Assembly (NCBI GenBank): GCA_023267045.1
Contig: JAHFOB010000003.1
Location: 1 to 41,454 of the forward strand
Reading direction: 5' to 3'
DNA from: Candidatus Zambryskiibacteriota bacterium
GTDB lineage: Bacteria > Patescibacteriota > Minisyncoccia > Phycocordibacterales > DATDWN01
Length of the DNA: 41,454 nt
Shown here: one piece after another, positions 33,022 through 40,283 of the stretch
How the letters are laid out: every line of letters starts with the position of its first letter
Position numbering within the stretch: the stretch's first letter is position 1
The notes under the pieces: generated by a model
Databases searched by the model: none
What the model saw: the letters and a program-made list of their open reading frames with translations, nothing else
Told to the model about the DNA's origin: nothing
Program-made: the position numbers and the translations under genes

Positions 33022-33146
33022 AAAGTTTTCAAATTTGGACGATCTCATCGTATAAAAAATAAAAAACTTCCGGAGATGTACTGTCGTACATTGACGGAAG
33101 TTTTTTATTTTTTATACGCGACCTCGCCTCAAATTATGAAAACTTT
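33022..33146. terminator. Nested palindrome and terminator after the MscS-like gene
   Basis: An inner perfect 24-bp inverted repeat (33049-33072 / 33095-33118) has a GTATAAAAAATAAAAAACTT-type arm and a 22-base loop holding ATGTAC / GTACAT. An outer pair AAAGTTTTCAAATTTG (33022-33037) / CAAATTATGAAAACTTT (33130-33146) frames it. The T-run lets it end transcription from both sides. Confidence 0.75.
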
Positions 33147-33179
33147 TGAACTCGAAACAAAAATCCTCACAAAATTCAA

Positions 33180-33216
33180 AAACCACCCTTCGACAAACTC
33201 AGGGTGGTTTTTGTTT
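33180..33216 (+). terminator. Terminator formed by a CCCTTCGACA repeat
   Basis: AAACCACCCT / AGGGTGGTTT followed by TTGTTTT. The core is the same 19-base palindrome that is translated in efp (17522-17540), here used as a terminator. Confidence 0.75.
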
Positions 33217-33244
33217 TGACAAAATCATTGTTTAGTGGCAATAT
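33216..33244 (+). promoter_or_regulatory. Promoter of the small gene at 33261
   Basis: TTGACA (33216-33221), 17-base spacer, TGG-CAATAT (33236-33244). Good -35, poor -10; closely similar to the candidate promoter at 4409. Confidence 0.5.
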
Positions 33245-33260
33245 CCTGTCGGAGGTCGGA

Positions 33261-33476
33261 ATGAAACTTTTGCTTACAGTAGTCCTTGGTAGAATAGCTA
33301 ATTCTTCTGATACGTACTCTCAGAATGTCTTTTATTCAGTAACTTTAATTGGGGAGTATGATATTCCCCAAGATGGTTTACTGAAGGATTTTTTGATAGA
33401 TACGATTAAGGTGGCCAAGCAAAAACAAGACCCCAATCTTTGTGTTATTTCCGTTTCTCACTCGATCGTTCCATAA
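33261..33476 (+). CDS. Small hypothetical protein
   Basis: 71 residues (MKLLLTVVLGRIANSSDTYSQNVFYSVTLIGEYDIPQDGLLKDFLIDTIKVAKQKQDPNLCVISVSHSIVP). GGAGG lies 5 bases before the ATG, which decides the start over an open frame further up. It could be a small alpha/beta fold; no family recognised and no obvious membrane segment. Its stop is the beginning of the terminator's left arm. Like the genes at 4484 and 18091 it is a stand-alone, SD-led unit. Confidence 0.55.
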   Translation: MKLLLTVVLGRIANSSDTYSQNVFYSVTLIGEYDIPQDGLLKDFLIDTIKVAKQKQDPNLCVISVSHSIVP

Positions 33477-33517
33477 CCGTCCTGCGACTATCGTTCGCAA
33501 GGACGGTTTTCGCTTTT
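33475..33517 (+). terminator. Terminator after the gene at 33261
   Basis: AACCGTCC (33475-33482) / GGACGGTT (33501-33508), extended inside by TGCGA / TCGCA, then TTTCGCTTTT. Confidence 0.85.
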
Positions 33518-33526
33518 CAACCAAAA

Positions 33527-33729
33527 ATAAAATCGCGATTTTTTAAGACATTGCACAGGAAATTAGAAAACAACGACTGGAAGCGTCAGTCTGAAGACGC
33601 TGTTTGAGCACTTGTAATCAAGGCGAGTTCGTCGAGAAGACGAGCGAGAAGGAGATTGTTTTCTTGATTTCCGAGCATAGTAAAATCCCAGCAGGGATTT
33701 ATACGTGTCTTAAAAAGTCGCGATTTTAT
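33527..33729. repeat. Large nested palindromic element upstream of the 23S promoter
   Basis: Terminal inverted repeats of 24 bases (33527-33550 / 33706-33729) agree at 23 positions. Inside are GACTG / CAGTC, a TCAAG..CTTGA arm bordered by TTGAGCA and CCGAGCA, and AAATCCC-AGCA-GGGATTT. The same signature words and order occur in the elements at 17125 and 18546, so it looks like a distant relative. Confidence 0.6.
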
Positions 33730-33735
33730 ATCTAT

Positions 33736-33784
33736 TTATCCACATCTGTCGGTATTTGACACCCAGAGTGGACTCCTATATACT
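33736..33784 (+). promoter_or_regulatory. Strong promoter for the 23S rRNA transcript
   Basis: TTGACA (33756-33761), exact 17-base spacer, TATACT (33779-33784). TTATCCACA (33736-33744) stands 11 bases ahead of the -35. Start expected near 33791. It is the last promoter seen before the 23S gene. Confidence 0.8.
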
Positions 33785-33790
33785 CTTATC

Positions 33791-33893
33791 CATTACAGAT
33801 ATGTTAAATATTTACTTAATTTTACAGCGGAAAAGGTAATAGCTATTTAGCTGTTGTCGAAAATCCCGCTGTAAAAAGCGGGATTTTCTTTTT
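33791..33893 (+). promoter_or_regulatory. Attenuator-like terminator/antiterminator switch
   Basis: Terminator: AAAATCCCGC (33860-33869) / GCGGGATTTT (33878-33887) then CTTTTT. Antiterminator: TTTTACAGCGG (33820-33830) pairs perfectly over 11 bp with CCGCTGTAAAA (33866-33876), which overlaps the terminator's left arm and loop, so only one can form. An ATG at 33801 opens a 12-codon frame (MLNIYLILQRKR) that runs through the antiterminator's left strand. If no switch exists, the unit is a roughly 100-base small RNA. Confidence 0.6.
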
Positions 33894-34434
33894 AACAAAG
33901 AATTCTGTATGTAACTTGAAAATATTCCCGCCAAACTTTTGTCACAAAAAGTTAGGCGGGTTCATGCCATCACATTTTTTAGAATTCGTGCCGAGCACGT
34001 TAAGTGCGAGGTGCGGGGTCTTTTCGGAAAATGTAGATGGATTCATCCCGTTAGAAGTCAAAACTTTTGTTTTGGCAAACTTCTAACGGGAGTAGGTAAT
34101 CCCGTGCGAAATAACCGAAATTAAAATTTCGGATTTCTAACGGGATAAAAAAGTAAAAGTCTTAATTTGTTAACACAAATTAAGATACTGAGTCCCGAGC
34201 GAAAGCGAGGGACGAAGTATAAAACAATTCCACTTATTTTGGTAAGCAAGATAAGTGGAGACACTGTTACGTAGTTAATTCTATGTAACAGGATAAAGTT
34301 GAGTCCCGAGTCCTGAACCTAATGGTGAAGGGCGAGGGACGAAATCCTGAATCTTTGTGTAAGCAAAGGTGAAGGATAAAAAGATTACAAAATGTGAGTG
34401 GTCATATTTTGTAATTTGTGGTTTTTAAGTTTTC
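33894..34434 (+). other. Hairpin-rich leader of the 23S rRNA
   Basis: No protein gene. Hairpins in order: CCCGCC..GGCGGG (33928-33961); CCCGTTAGAAGT / ACTTCTAACGGG (34047-34090); ATCCCGT / ACGGGAT with CCGAAAT / ATTTCGG (34099-34146); CTTAATTTG / CAAATTAAG; GTCCCGAGC-GAAA-GCGAGGGAC; CCACTTAT / ATAAGTGG; CTGTTAC / GTAACAG; a second GTCCC / GGGAC; ATCCT / AGGAT; TTACAAAAT / ATTTTGTAA just before 23S. No tRNA or 16S is seen. Confidence 0.55.
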
Positions 34435-34573
34435 TAATAGAAAATTTAAGAGCGTATGGTGGATGCCTTGACTCAAAATGGCGATGAAAGACGTAGCATG
34501 GCTGCGATAAGTTTCGGGGAGGTGCCTAGCAACCTGTGATCCGAAAATTTCTGAATGGGGAAACCTCTGCATA

Positions 34574-34721
34574 CAGCACATTGAGTACAATGTGAATTTA
34601 AAATTTTAAATTTAAAATTTTTAAACAATAACCAATGTCTTAATTTCAAAATTAATTCATTAAAAATTGTTTTTAAATTAATAATTCTAAATTAAAAATT
34701 TGCATCGCACTTAGCGTGCTG
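34574..34721 (+). repeat. 148-base palindromic element inserted in 23S (helix near E. coli 130), copy A
   Basis: Ends CAGCAC / GTGCTG. Starts CACATTG-AGTA-CAATGTG, then AT-rich arms with ATTCATTAAAAATTGT, then TTTGCATCGCACTTAGC. It lengthens the hairpin that in E. coli is AGTGTG-TTTC-GACACACT. A near-identical copy is at 37098-37247. Confidence 0.85.
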
Positions 34722-34844
34722 TATGTAGGTCGTACAAATTATGTGCGATGCTCACCCGGGGAAGTAAAACATTTCAGTACCCGGAGGAAAAAAGAACAAT
34801 TGTTATTGCGCAAGTAGCGGCGAGCGAAAACGCAAGAGCCCAAA

Positions 34845-34995
34845 CCTAGCTCACTTCACTGTGTTTAGTGAGCTCGCGGAAGTCGCGGACTAAACGCGGA
34901 CGGTCGCAGACGAGTGCAATGCATTTTGTCAGCGTAGTCTGTGTTAAGTCTGCGTGAGTCTGCGAGCTACACGAATGTAGTGAAGTGTAGCTAGG
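34845..34995 (+). repeat. CGCGGACT-type insertion in 23S domain I (R1)
   Basis: Two short hairpins (GCTCAC..GTGAGC and AGCTACAC..GTGTAGCT) flank a long arm of CGCGGACTAAACGCGGAC-type units pairing with AGTCTGCG-type units. It sits where E. coli has the region around 280-350. Confidence 0.75.
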
Positions 34996-35207
34996 GGTTA
35001 TAAGGCAGAAACGTCATAATTTATTATGAGAGAAGTTAAAAAATATTTTGTTAACTGAATGTGCTGGAAAGCACGACCCTAGAGGGTAATGGTCCCGTAA
35101 GTGAAAATAAAATATCTTCTTTGTTTCTGTTCTTGAGTACTTCGAGACACGTGTGGCTCGGAGGAATTTGCCGGAACTAACCGGTAAGGCTAAATACATT
35201 TTGAGAT

Positions 35208-35244
<37 letters not shown>

Positions 35245-35330
35245 AACTCCGATAAGGAGAGTGAAATAGATCTGAAACCATATGCTTACAAGGAGTCATA
35301 GCCGTTGCGTCTCATTGCATTCGACACAAC

Positions 35331-35439
35331 GGAATTTACAATTTAAAATTTACAATTTTCAATGAATTTTCAATGCTTCAATTTAAAAATTGAAAATTGA
35401 TCATTTTTTGAAAATTAAAAATTGAAAATTAAAAATTCC
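35331..35439 (+). repeat. AT-rich palindromic insertion in 23S helix 25
   Basis: GGAATT / AATTCC close an imperfect inverted repeat of AATTTACAATTT and GAAAATTAAAAATTG units, of the family seen between rplJ and rplL. It extends the hairpin equivalent to E. coli about 533-560, a known site of intervening sequences in other bacteria. Confidence 0.75.
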
Positions 35440-35574
35440 GTCCGTCGAGTTCAGCGAGACGTGACGGTGATGGCGTGCCTATTGAAGAATGAGCCAACGA
35501 GTTATACTGCGCGGTTTTGACTAAGTCCTTCATCGGATGGAGTCGTAGGGAAACCGAGTGTGAATAGCGCGCAT

Positions 35575-35723
35575 GTCAGTGCGAAGCACTGACCGCGGAA
35601 CGTCGCGGACTAAACGCGGACTAACGCTGAAGAAATACAGATGCATTAATTTGCATTTTGAATTTTTTCCGCGTCGGTCTGCTTCAAGTCTGCGTATGTC
35701 TGCGGTCAATGCTCCGCATTGAC
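35575..35723 (+). repeat. CGCGGACT-type insertion in 23S (R2, near E. coli 650)
   Basis: Hairpin GTCAGTGC-GAA-GCACTGAC, long arm of CGCGGACTAAACGCGGAC pairing with AAGTCTGCG units, hairpin GTCAATGC-TCC-GCATTGAC, all within a GCGCG / CGCGC stem. Confidence 0.8.
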
Positions 35724-36236
35724 AATCGCGCGGTATAGACCCGAAGCCAGAGCGAGCTTGTCATGAGCAGGGTGAACGTGGGAGAAATCCTACGGAAGGC
35801 CCGAACCCATATGCCGTTCAACACATTGGGATGACTTGTGATATGAAGTGAAAAGCTAATCGAGCCTGGTAATAGCTGGTTCTCTCCGAAATAGCTTTTG
35901 GGCTAGCGTCGTATGTTCCCCTGTGGGGTAGAGCACTGGAAGGTCTGGACAGGTCGAAAGATCGCTAGACCTATCAAACTCCGAATACACAGGACTAAAA
36001 ATACGGCAGTTAGACGGCGGGGGCTAAGCTCCGTACGTCAAAAAGGAAACAGCCTAGATCTCTATTTAAGGTCCCTAAATCTATACTAAGTACACTTAAG
36101 GTGGTGGAATTTCTCAGACACTGAGGAGGTTGGCTTAGAAGCAGCCATCCTTTAAAGATAGCGTAACAGCTCACTCAGTAAGAGATTCCGCGCCGCAAAT
36201 AATCGGGGTTAAGTATAGTACCGAAACTGAGGATGT

Positions 36237-36374
36237 GTCAATGCAAAGCATTGACCGCGGAAGTCGCGGACTAAACGCAGACTTACGCAGACAAATACAA
36301 GAATTCGTTTTTGTATTAAGTCCGCGTAGTCTGTGTAAAGTCAGCGTTAGTCTGCGGCCACTGCTTTGCAGTGG
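36237..36374 (+). repeat. CGCGGACT-type insertion in 23S helix 45 (R3)
   Basis: Hairpin GTCAATGC-AAA-GCATTGAC, long arm with CGCGGACTAAACGCAGAC pairing with AGTCTGCG units, hairpin CCACTGC-TTT-GCAGTGG. Replaces the tip of the hairpin at E. coli about 1164-1185, another known intervening-sequence site. Confidence 0.8.
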
Positions 36375-36787
36375 CACGTGGTAGGAGAGTATTCGCATCT
36401 GCTGTGAAGGCGAAGGGGCGACCCACGCTGGAGCGTTGCGAAGTAAGAATGTTGGCACAAGTAACCACAACGAAGGTGAGAACCCTTCGCGCCGAAAGAC
36501 TAAGGTTTCCTGTTCAATGTCAATCAGAGCAGGGTTAGTCGGGCCTAAGGCAATGGCGAAAGCCGCAGCCGATGGACATCTGGTTAATATTCCAGAACTT
36601 CTTTTTGTTTTGATGGAGTGACGGAGTGTAGTATGTACTGCTCATTATGGATTTGAGTAGATGCTGTGAGGTAGTCGTGTAGGCAAATCCGCACGAGCTC
36701 TTAATTGAGAATACCAAGCAGTATCTAAACCTGGCGATTCGTCAAAGGGAATTGTACAAAGCACGCTTCCAAGAAAAACTTCTAAAA

Positions 36788-36970
36788 GAACCCATCACAA
36801 AAATAATGACTAAGCCAAACGAAAAAATTTCGAGGAAAAAATAAAGGATGAGCTTTGAAACATATCGAGATATGTTGAGAAGCGAAACTTTATTTTTTAC
36901 AGAAATTTTGATGTTTGGGTAGTCAAACATGTTATGTGTTTGATTACGTGGTTATTTTTGTGATGGGTTC
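36788..36970 (+). repeat. Long hairpin insertion in 23S near E. coli 1600
   Basis: A perfect 19-bp stem (GAACCCATCACAAAAATAA, 36788-36806, with 36952-36970) holds two hairpins. The long bulged one (36807-36926) pairs TGACTA / TAGTCA, CAAAC / GTTTG, AAAATTTC / GAAATTTT, AAAAAATAAAG / CTTTATTTTTT and AACATATC-GAGA-TATGTT. A short one is TCAAACA / TGTTTGA. Confidence 0.8.
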
Positions 36971-37097
36971 ATATCAAAAAGAATCCGTACCGCAAACCGA
37001 CACAGGTAGTCAGCTCGAGTAGAGTAAGGCGAACGAGTGAGAGATCCCCAAGGAACTCGGCAAAAAAGCAGCCGTAACTTCGGAATAAGGCTTGCCC

Positions 37098-37247
37098 CAG
37101 CACATTGAGTACAATGTGAATTTAAAAATTTTTAATTTTAAATTTTTAAACAATAATCAAATGATTTAATTTTAAAATTGATTCATTAAAAATTGTTTAA
37201 AAATTAGAAATTGAAAATTGAAAATTTGCATCGCGCTTAGCGTGCTG
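37098..37247 (+). repeat. 150-base palindromic element inserted in 23S helix 63, copy B
   Basis: Same ends (CAGCAC / GTGCTG), same CACATTGAGTACAATGTG hairpin and the same tail TTTGCATCGCGCTTAGC as copy A at 34574; the AT-rich middle differs slightly. It lies between GGCTTGCC and the exon GCAGCTAAAG (E. coli about 1710-1750). Confidence 0.85.
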
Positions 37248-37364
37248 GGGCCGCAGCTAAAGTTTCTCTGGCAACTGTTTACCAAAAACACAGCTCCCTG
37301 CGAACTCGTAAGAGGATGTATAGGGGGTGATGCCTGACCAATGCCAGAAGGTCAAATGAGGAGG

Positions 37365-37475
37365 GTGTGCGCAGCACACAGTTGGAAAGTATAAAGTATA
37401 AAGTATAAAGTAGATGCATTTGCATTCACTTTTAACTTTTAACTTTTAAACTTTTTACTTGTGCGCTGTGCGCAC
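37365..37475 (+). repeat. AAAGTAT/ACTTTTA insertion in 23S helix 68
   Basis: GTGTGCGCAGCACA / TGTGCGC..GCGCAC close four AAAGTATA-type tandem units, the centre GATGCATTTGCATTC and ACTTTTA units. Same family as the element before rplJ. E. coli about 1870. Confidence 0.75.
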
Positions 37476-37514
37476 TGGATCTCATAAGCCCTGGTGAATG
37501 TCGGCCGTAACTAT

Positions 37515-37809
37515 AGACTGGACTGTTGTAGTTATAAAAAATTCTGCTATATGCTGGAAACTCCAAGTATCTTCAGATACTTGTCCCGAGCGAAAGCGAG
37601 GGGCGAGTAACAAATCTTGAAGTGTGGACAATCAGCAGGGAAGATCCTGAGAGAAATCGAAGGAAACCCTCAGAGACTATACGCAGAACCCTTGAGAAAT
37701 TGAGGAGATGATATAGTCCGATCTCATTGGCGACAATGAGTTAACACAGAAAAGTTTTTGGTATTAAAATTAAAGTTGTTTATCATTATACAAAAAGCTA
37801 CACAAAATG
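37515..37809 (+). ncRNA. Group I intron 1, 23S site L1917, no ORF
   Basis: 295 bases. 5' exon ..GTAACTAT; the guide GTAGTTA (37528-37534) pairs with TAACTAT, putting a T-G wobble at the splice site. Core: ATGCTGGAAACTCC, GGACAATCAGCAGGGAAG, CCTCAGAGACTATACGC and GATATAGTCC. It ends in G before AACGGT. The core is nearly the same as intron 2. A peripheral hairpin (37583-37605) is the dispersed GTCCCGAGCGAAAGCGAGGG repeat. Coxiella burnetii has an intron at this same site. Confidence 0.88.
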
Positions 37810-37815
37810 AACGGT

Positions 37816-38627
37816 AGTTTTGCTACGCCCAACTTCAGTTTCAAAAAACTGGAACTGGGAAACAAAAAGGGCCGTTCTAAAATTTGGCCAAATGCTGGAA
37901 ACTCCGCAATGAACTTTTAGTACCATGATGGTAAAAATCTAAAAGCCGACGCGGACAATCAGCAGGAAAGATTCTAAGAGTGTCATCTAATTAAAACGAT
38001 GACAAAAGAAAAACATAAAGAATACTATGATCGTCTCTCAAAACTGCATGGAAAATATTTAAACTATTTTGTTGCTGGTTTTGTGGATGGTGAATCGAGT
38101 TTTAGTGTCGCGATGACGCGACAAAAATATCCATCCTTGAAAAAAGGTTGGAGATGGATTCTGAACCCGGTGTTTCAAGTGTATCAACACGAGAATAACA
38201 TAGATATACTTCTTCTTTTAAAAGATAAAGTATTTAAAACGGGCAGACTTCACAGAAAAACTTCTCCGTATAACGTATTTACGTATTCGGTGGAGAACAA
38301 TAAAACACTTCATGAAAAAATAGTACCCTTCTTTAACAAATATCAATTAGCTACTAAGACGGAGGATTTTAAGAAATTCTCTCAAATAGTAGATATGATG
38401 GATAAAAAAGTTCATCTAGATATTGAAGGATTCAAGCGAATTGTAGACATAGCGTTCACAATGAATGCTCAAGGTAAAAATAGAAAATATTCGAAAGAAT
38501 ATATATTCGAAACATTATCAGACCAATTCGACACTCTTAGAAAATCCTCAGAGACTACACGCCAAAATCAGTTTGTTAAAACTGATAAGATATAGTCCAC
38601 AAGGTTATGTTGTAAAATATAATATTG
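37816..38627 (+). ncRNA. Group I intron 2, 23S site L1923, with homing endonuclease gene
   Basis: 812 bases. The 5' exon is only AACGGT (37810-37815). The guide GCCGTTC pairs with GAACGGT, where the first base G belongs to intron 1, again with T-G at the splice site. Core: AATGCTGGAAACTCC, GGACAATCAGCAGGAAAG, CCTCAGAGACTACACGCC, AAGATATAGTCC. It ends ..ATATTG before CCTAAGG. This is the insertion site of the Chlamydomonas I-CeuI intron. Confidence 0.88.
37999..38595 (+). CDS. LAGLIDADG homing endonuclease (single motif) of intron 2
   Basis: 198 residues with one LAGLIDADG motif, YFVAGFVDGESSF (about 23-35), whose acidic residue binds catalytic metal. Single-motif enzymes act as homodimers, like I-CeuI, which cuts the intronless form of this same site. 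The second half (FKKFSQIVDMMDKKVHLDIEGFKRIVDIAFTMNAQGKNRKYSKEYI) is typical of the family. The last 22 or so codons run through the ribozyme core (CCTCAGAGACTACACG), and the TAG stop is part of GATATAGTCC. The enzyme would spread the intron by cutting intronless 23S genes. Confidence 0.88.
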   Translation: MTKEKHKEYYDRLSKLHGKYLNYFVAGFVDGESSFSVAMTRQKYPSLKKGWRWILNPVFQVYQHENNIDILLLLKDKVFKTGRLHRKTSPYNVFTYSVENNKTLHEKIVPFFNKYQLATKTEDFKKFSQIVDMMDKKVHLDIEGFKRIVDIAFTMNAQGKNRKYSKEYIFETLSDQFDTLRKSSETTRQNQFVKTDKI

Positions 38628-38655
38628 CCTAAGGTAGCGAAATTCCTTGTCGGGT

Positions 38656-39376
38656 AGGAACTGCCCAACTCGAGAATGATCTCGAGATAAAATTGGCTTA
38701 TAACGGTGGAGTCCTCGCTGGAGCACTTGAGGAGGTGCGATGAAAGCAGGATAATACCGTGGGAAGTCTAGGTAACTAGACCCCGTATCGACTTTGGTCG
38801 CCAGCTATTGTTGGCGACCAGGATGGGTGTATACTTAATATAGAATTATTATACATCACATAACACGCCAACTCTCAATGAAAAGAAATATTAACGAATA
38901 TATTTCAGGATATGTAGACGGTGAAGGATGTTTTAGTGTTTCGTTTTCAAAACGCGACAAATTTACTTTGGGTTGGGAAACCAAACCAAGTTTTTCTGTC
39001 AGTCAAAATGAAGACAGATCGGAAACTCTCTTTGCAATGCAAAAAATCTTTAAATCAGGTTTTATGCGCAGAGATATTTCTGATAAAACATTGAAATACG
39101 AAGTAAGAAGTCTTAACGACTTAATTACAAAAGTAATCCCCCACTTTGACACGTATCCGCTTCTATCATCAAAACAGAAAGATTTCAAATTATTCAAAAC
39201 GATTTGTCTTCTGATGAAAAAGGATAAACATAAAAACAAAAAAGGTTTACAAAAAATAGTAACTCTTGCTTGTAAAATGAATCCAGGTGGTAAAAGGAAA
39301 TATAGTCGAGAAGATATTTTGAAAACATTGAGATGAAGATATAGTCAGTGCCACTAGAAATAGTGGAAGGAACATG
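38656..39376 (+). ncRNA. Group I intron 3, 23S site L1951, with homing endonuclease gene
   Basis: 721 bases, between ..TTGTCGGGT and AAGTTCCGACGTGCACG, which restores the universal sequence. A short P1 pairs GGGT with GCCC (38663). Core: TTGGCTTATAACGGTGGAGTCC, AATACCGTGGGAAGTC, then GAAGATATAGTC; ends ..ACATG. The core resembles intron 5 and not introns 1 and 2. Coxiella has an endonuclease-bearing intron at L1951. The exon between introns 2 and 3 is 28 bases. Confidence 0.87.
38878..39336 (+). CDS. LAGLIDADG homing endonuclease (single motif) of intron 3
   Basis: 152 residues with the motif YISGYVDGEGCFSVSF (about 8-23). It is a compact homodimeric type. It shares layout with the enzyme of intron 2 (KDFKLFKTICLLMKKDKHKNKKGLQKIVTLACKMNPGGKRKYSREDIL), so the two are related, though their introns have different cores. 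The gene sits just before GAAGATATAGTC, in a peripheral loop, and disturbs the core little. No ribosome binding site is seen before the ATG. Confidence 0.87.
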   Translation: MKRNINEYISGYVDGEGCFSVSFSKRDKFTLGWETKPSFSVSQNEDRSETLFAMQKIFKSGFMRRDISDKTLKYEVRSLNDLITKVIPHFDTYPLLSSKQKDFKLFKTICLLMKKDKHKNKKGLQKIVTLACKMNPGGKRKYSREDILKTLR

Positions 39377-39684
39377 AAGTTCCGACGTGCACGAATGGTA
39401 TAATGACTGGAGAACTGTCTCGGGGATTCGCTCGGTGAAAATACAATACCGGTGAAGATGCCGGTTACCTGCAGTTAGACGAAAAGACCCCGGGAGCTTT
39501 ACTACAACTTGATATTGAGGATATGACTTGCATACGTAGCATAGTGGTGAGACTTTGAAGCGCACTTTCGGGTAGCGTGGAGTCGTCAGTGAAATAGCCA
39601 TTTTGTTTGTTATATTTTCTAACCTGCACGGCAAAAACGGGCAGAGACAGTTTCTGGTGGGTAGTTTTAGTGGGGCGCTATCCT

Positions 39685-40283
39685 TCAGAGCGCAGACTCA
39701 CGCAGACTTGACGCGGAATAACGCGGACAAAAATGCGGGAAATTCTGTTCTTTGAATCCGTGGCGCCTCATGGTGGTTCACACCGAAAAAAATAAATAAG
39801 GGGGACCATACCGCGAGAGTGGTATGAGAAAAGTTGGTTATATCGGTGGAAATCTAAATTATTTAGATTATACCGAGGGAAGTTTGTAAGTTTTATTGAG
39901 GAAGGGAGTTTTAGTGTATTTGAGCATAACTCTTGGGTTAAATTCCAAGTTATTTGGGTGGTAACCGAAACCAGTGTAGAGGTTTGTAGAGCTACATAGT
40001 GGGCGGCGAGAGACCAAATAATAGAGCAGAGCGAGTTAGACTCTCGCGCTCTCTTTCTCTTCAGTACATTCGAAGTAAGGGAATTCTCCTTTACTTCTTC
40101 AATAAAACTTATAAACACCCGTAGAGACTACAACCCAACTATCCTAAAATGTTAAAATAGGATAAAGATATAGTCCGTCCTGCATGGCGACATGCAGAGT
40201 AGTACAACAAAGCATTTACGTATCTGTCCGCGAAATCTGCGTTCAGTCTGCGTAATCCGCGCTTTGTTGTACTCAACAAAGAG
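39685..40283 (+). ncRNA. Group I intron 4, 23S site L2262, ends framed by palindrome arms
   Basis: 599 bases. Boundaries come from restoring TATCCT + CCTAAAGAGTAACGGAGGA, whose TCCTCC pairs with GGAGGA; the last intron base is G. Core: GGTTATATCGGTGGAAATC, ATACCGAGGGAAG, GTAGAGACTACAACCC, AAAGATATAGTCCGTCC. I could not find a convincing guide sequence for P1, so the 5' boundary may shift by a base. CGCAGACT-type units near the 5' end (39690-39728) can pair with AGTCTGCG-type units near the 3' end (40226-40262). Confidence 0.8.
39883..39999 (+). pseudogene. Decayed LAGLIDADG endonuclease remnant in intron 4
   Basis: A 38-codon open stretch without start codon reads FVSFIEEGSFSVFEHNSWVKFQV then IWVV and ends at TAG. 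FIEEGSFSV followed by WVKFQV is the usual N-terminal wording of intron LAGLIDADG enzymes. The rest of the gene is gone; what follows is ribozyme core. Confidence 0.55.

Noticed and set aside
33791-34434. Search for 16S rRNA, tRNA or tmRNA in the long leader before 23S
   Set aside because: No tRNA T-loop, CCA end or conserved 16S word was found; only hairpins.
37383-37410. Regular AAAGTATA tandem units suggested a CRISPR array
   Set aside because: Units are only 7-8 bases with no spacers and lie within 23S; no cas gene is present in the window.
37515-38627. Reading introns 1 and 2 as one 1.1-kb intron
   Set aside because: Two full sets of core segments are present. A single intron would join GTAACTAT directly to CCTAAGG and delete six universally conserved bases.
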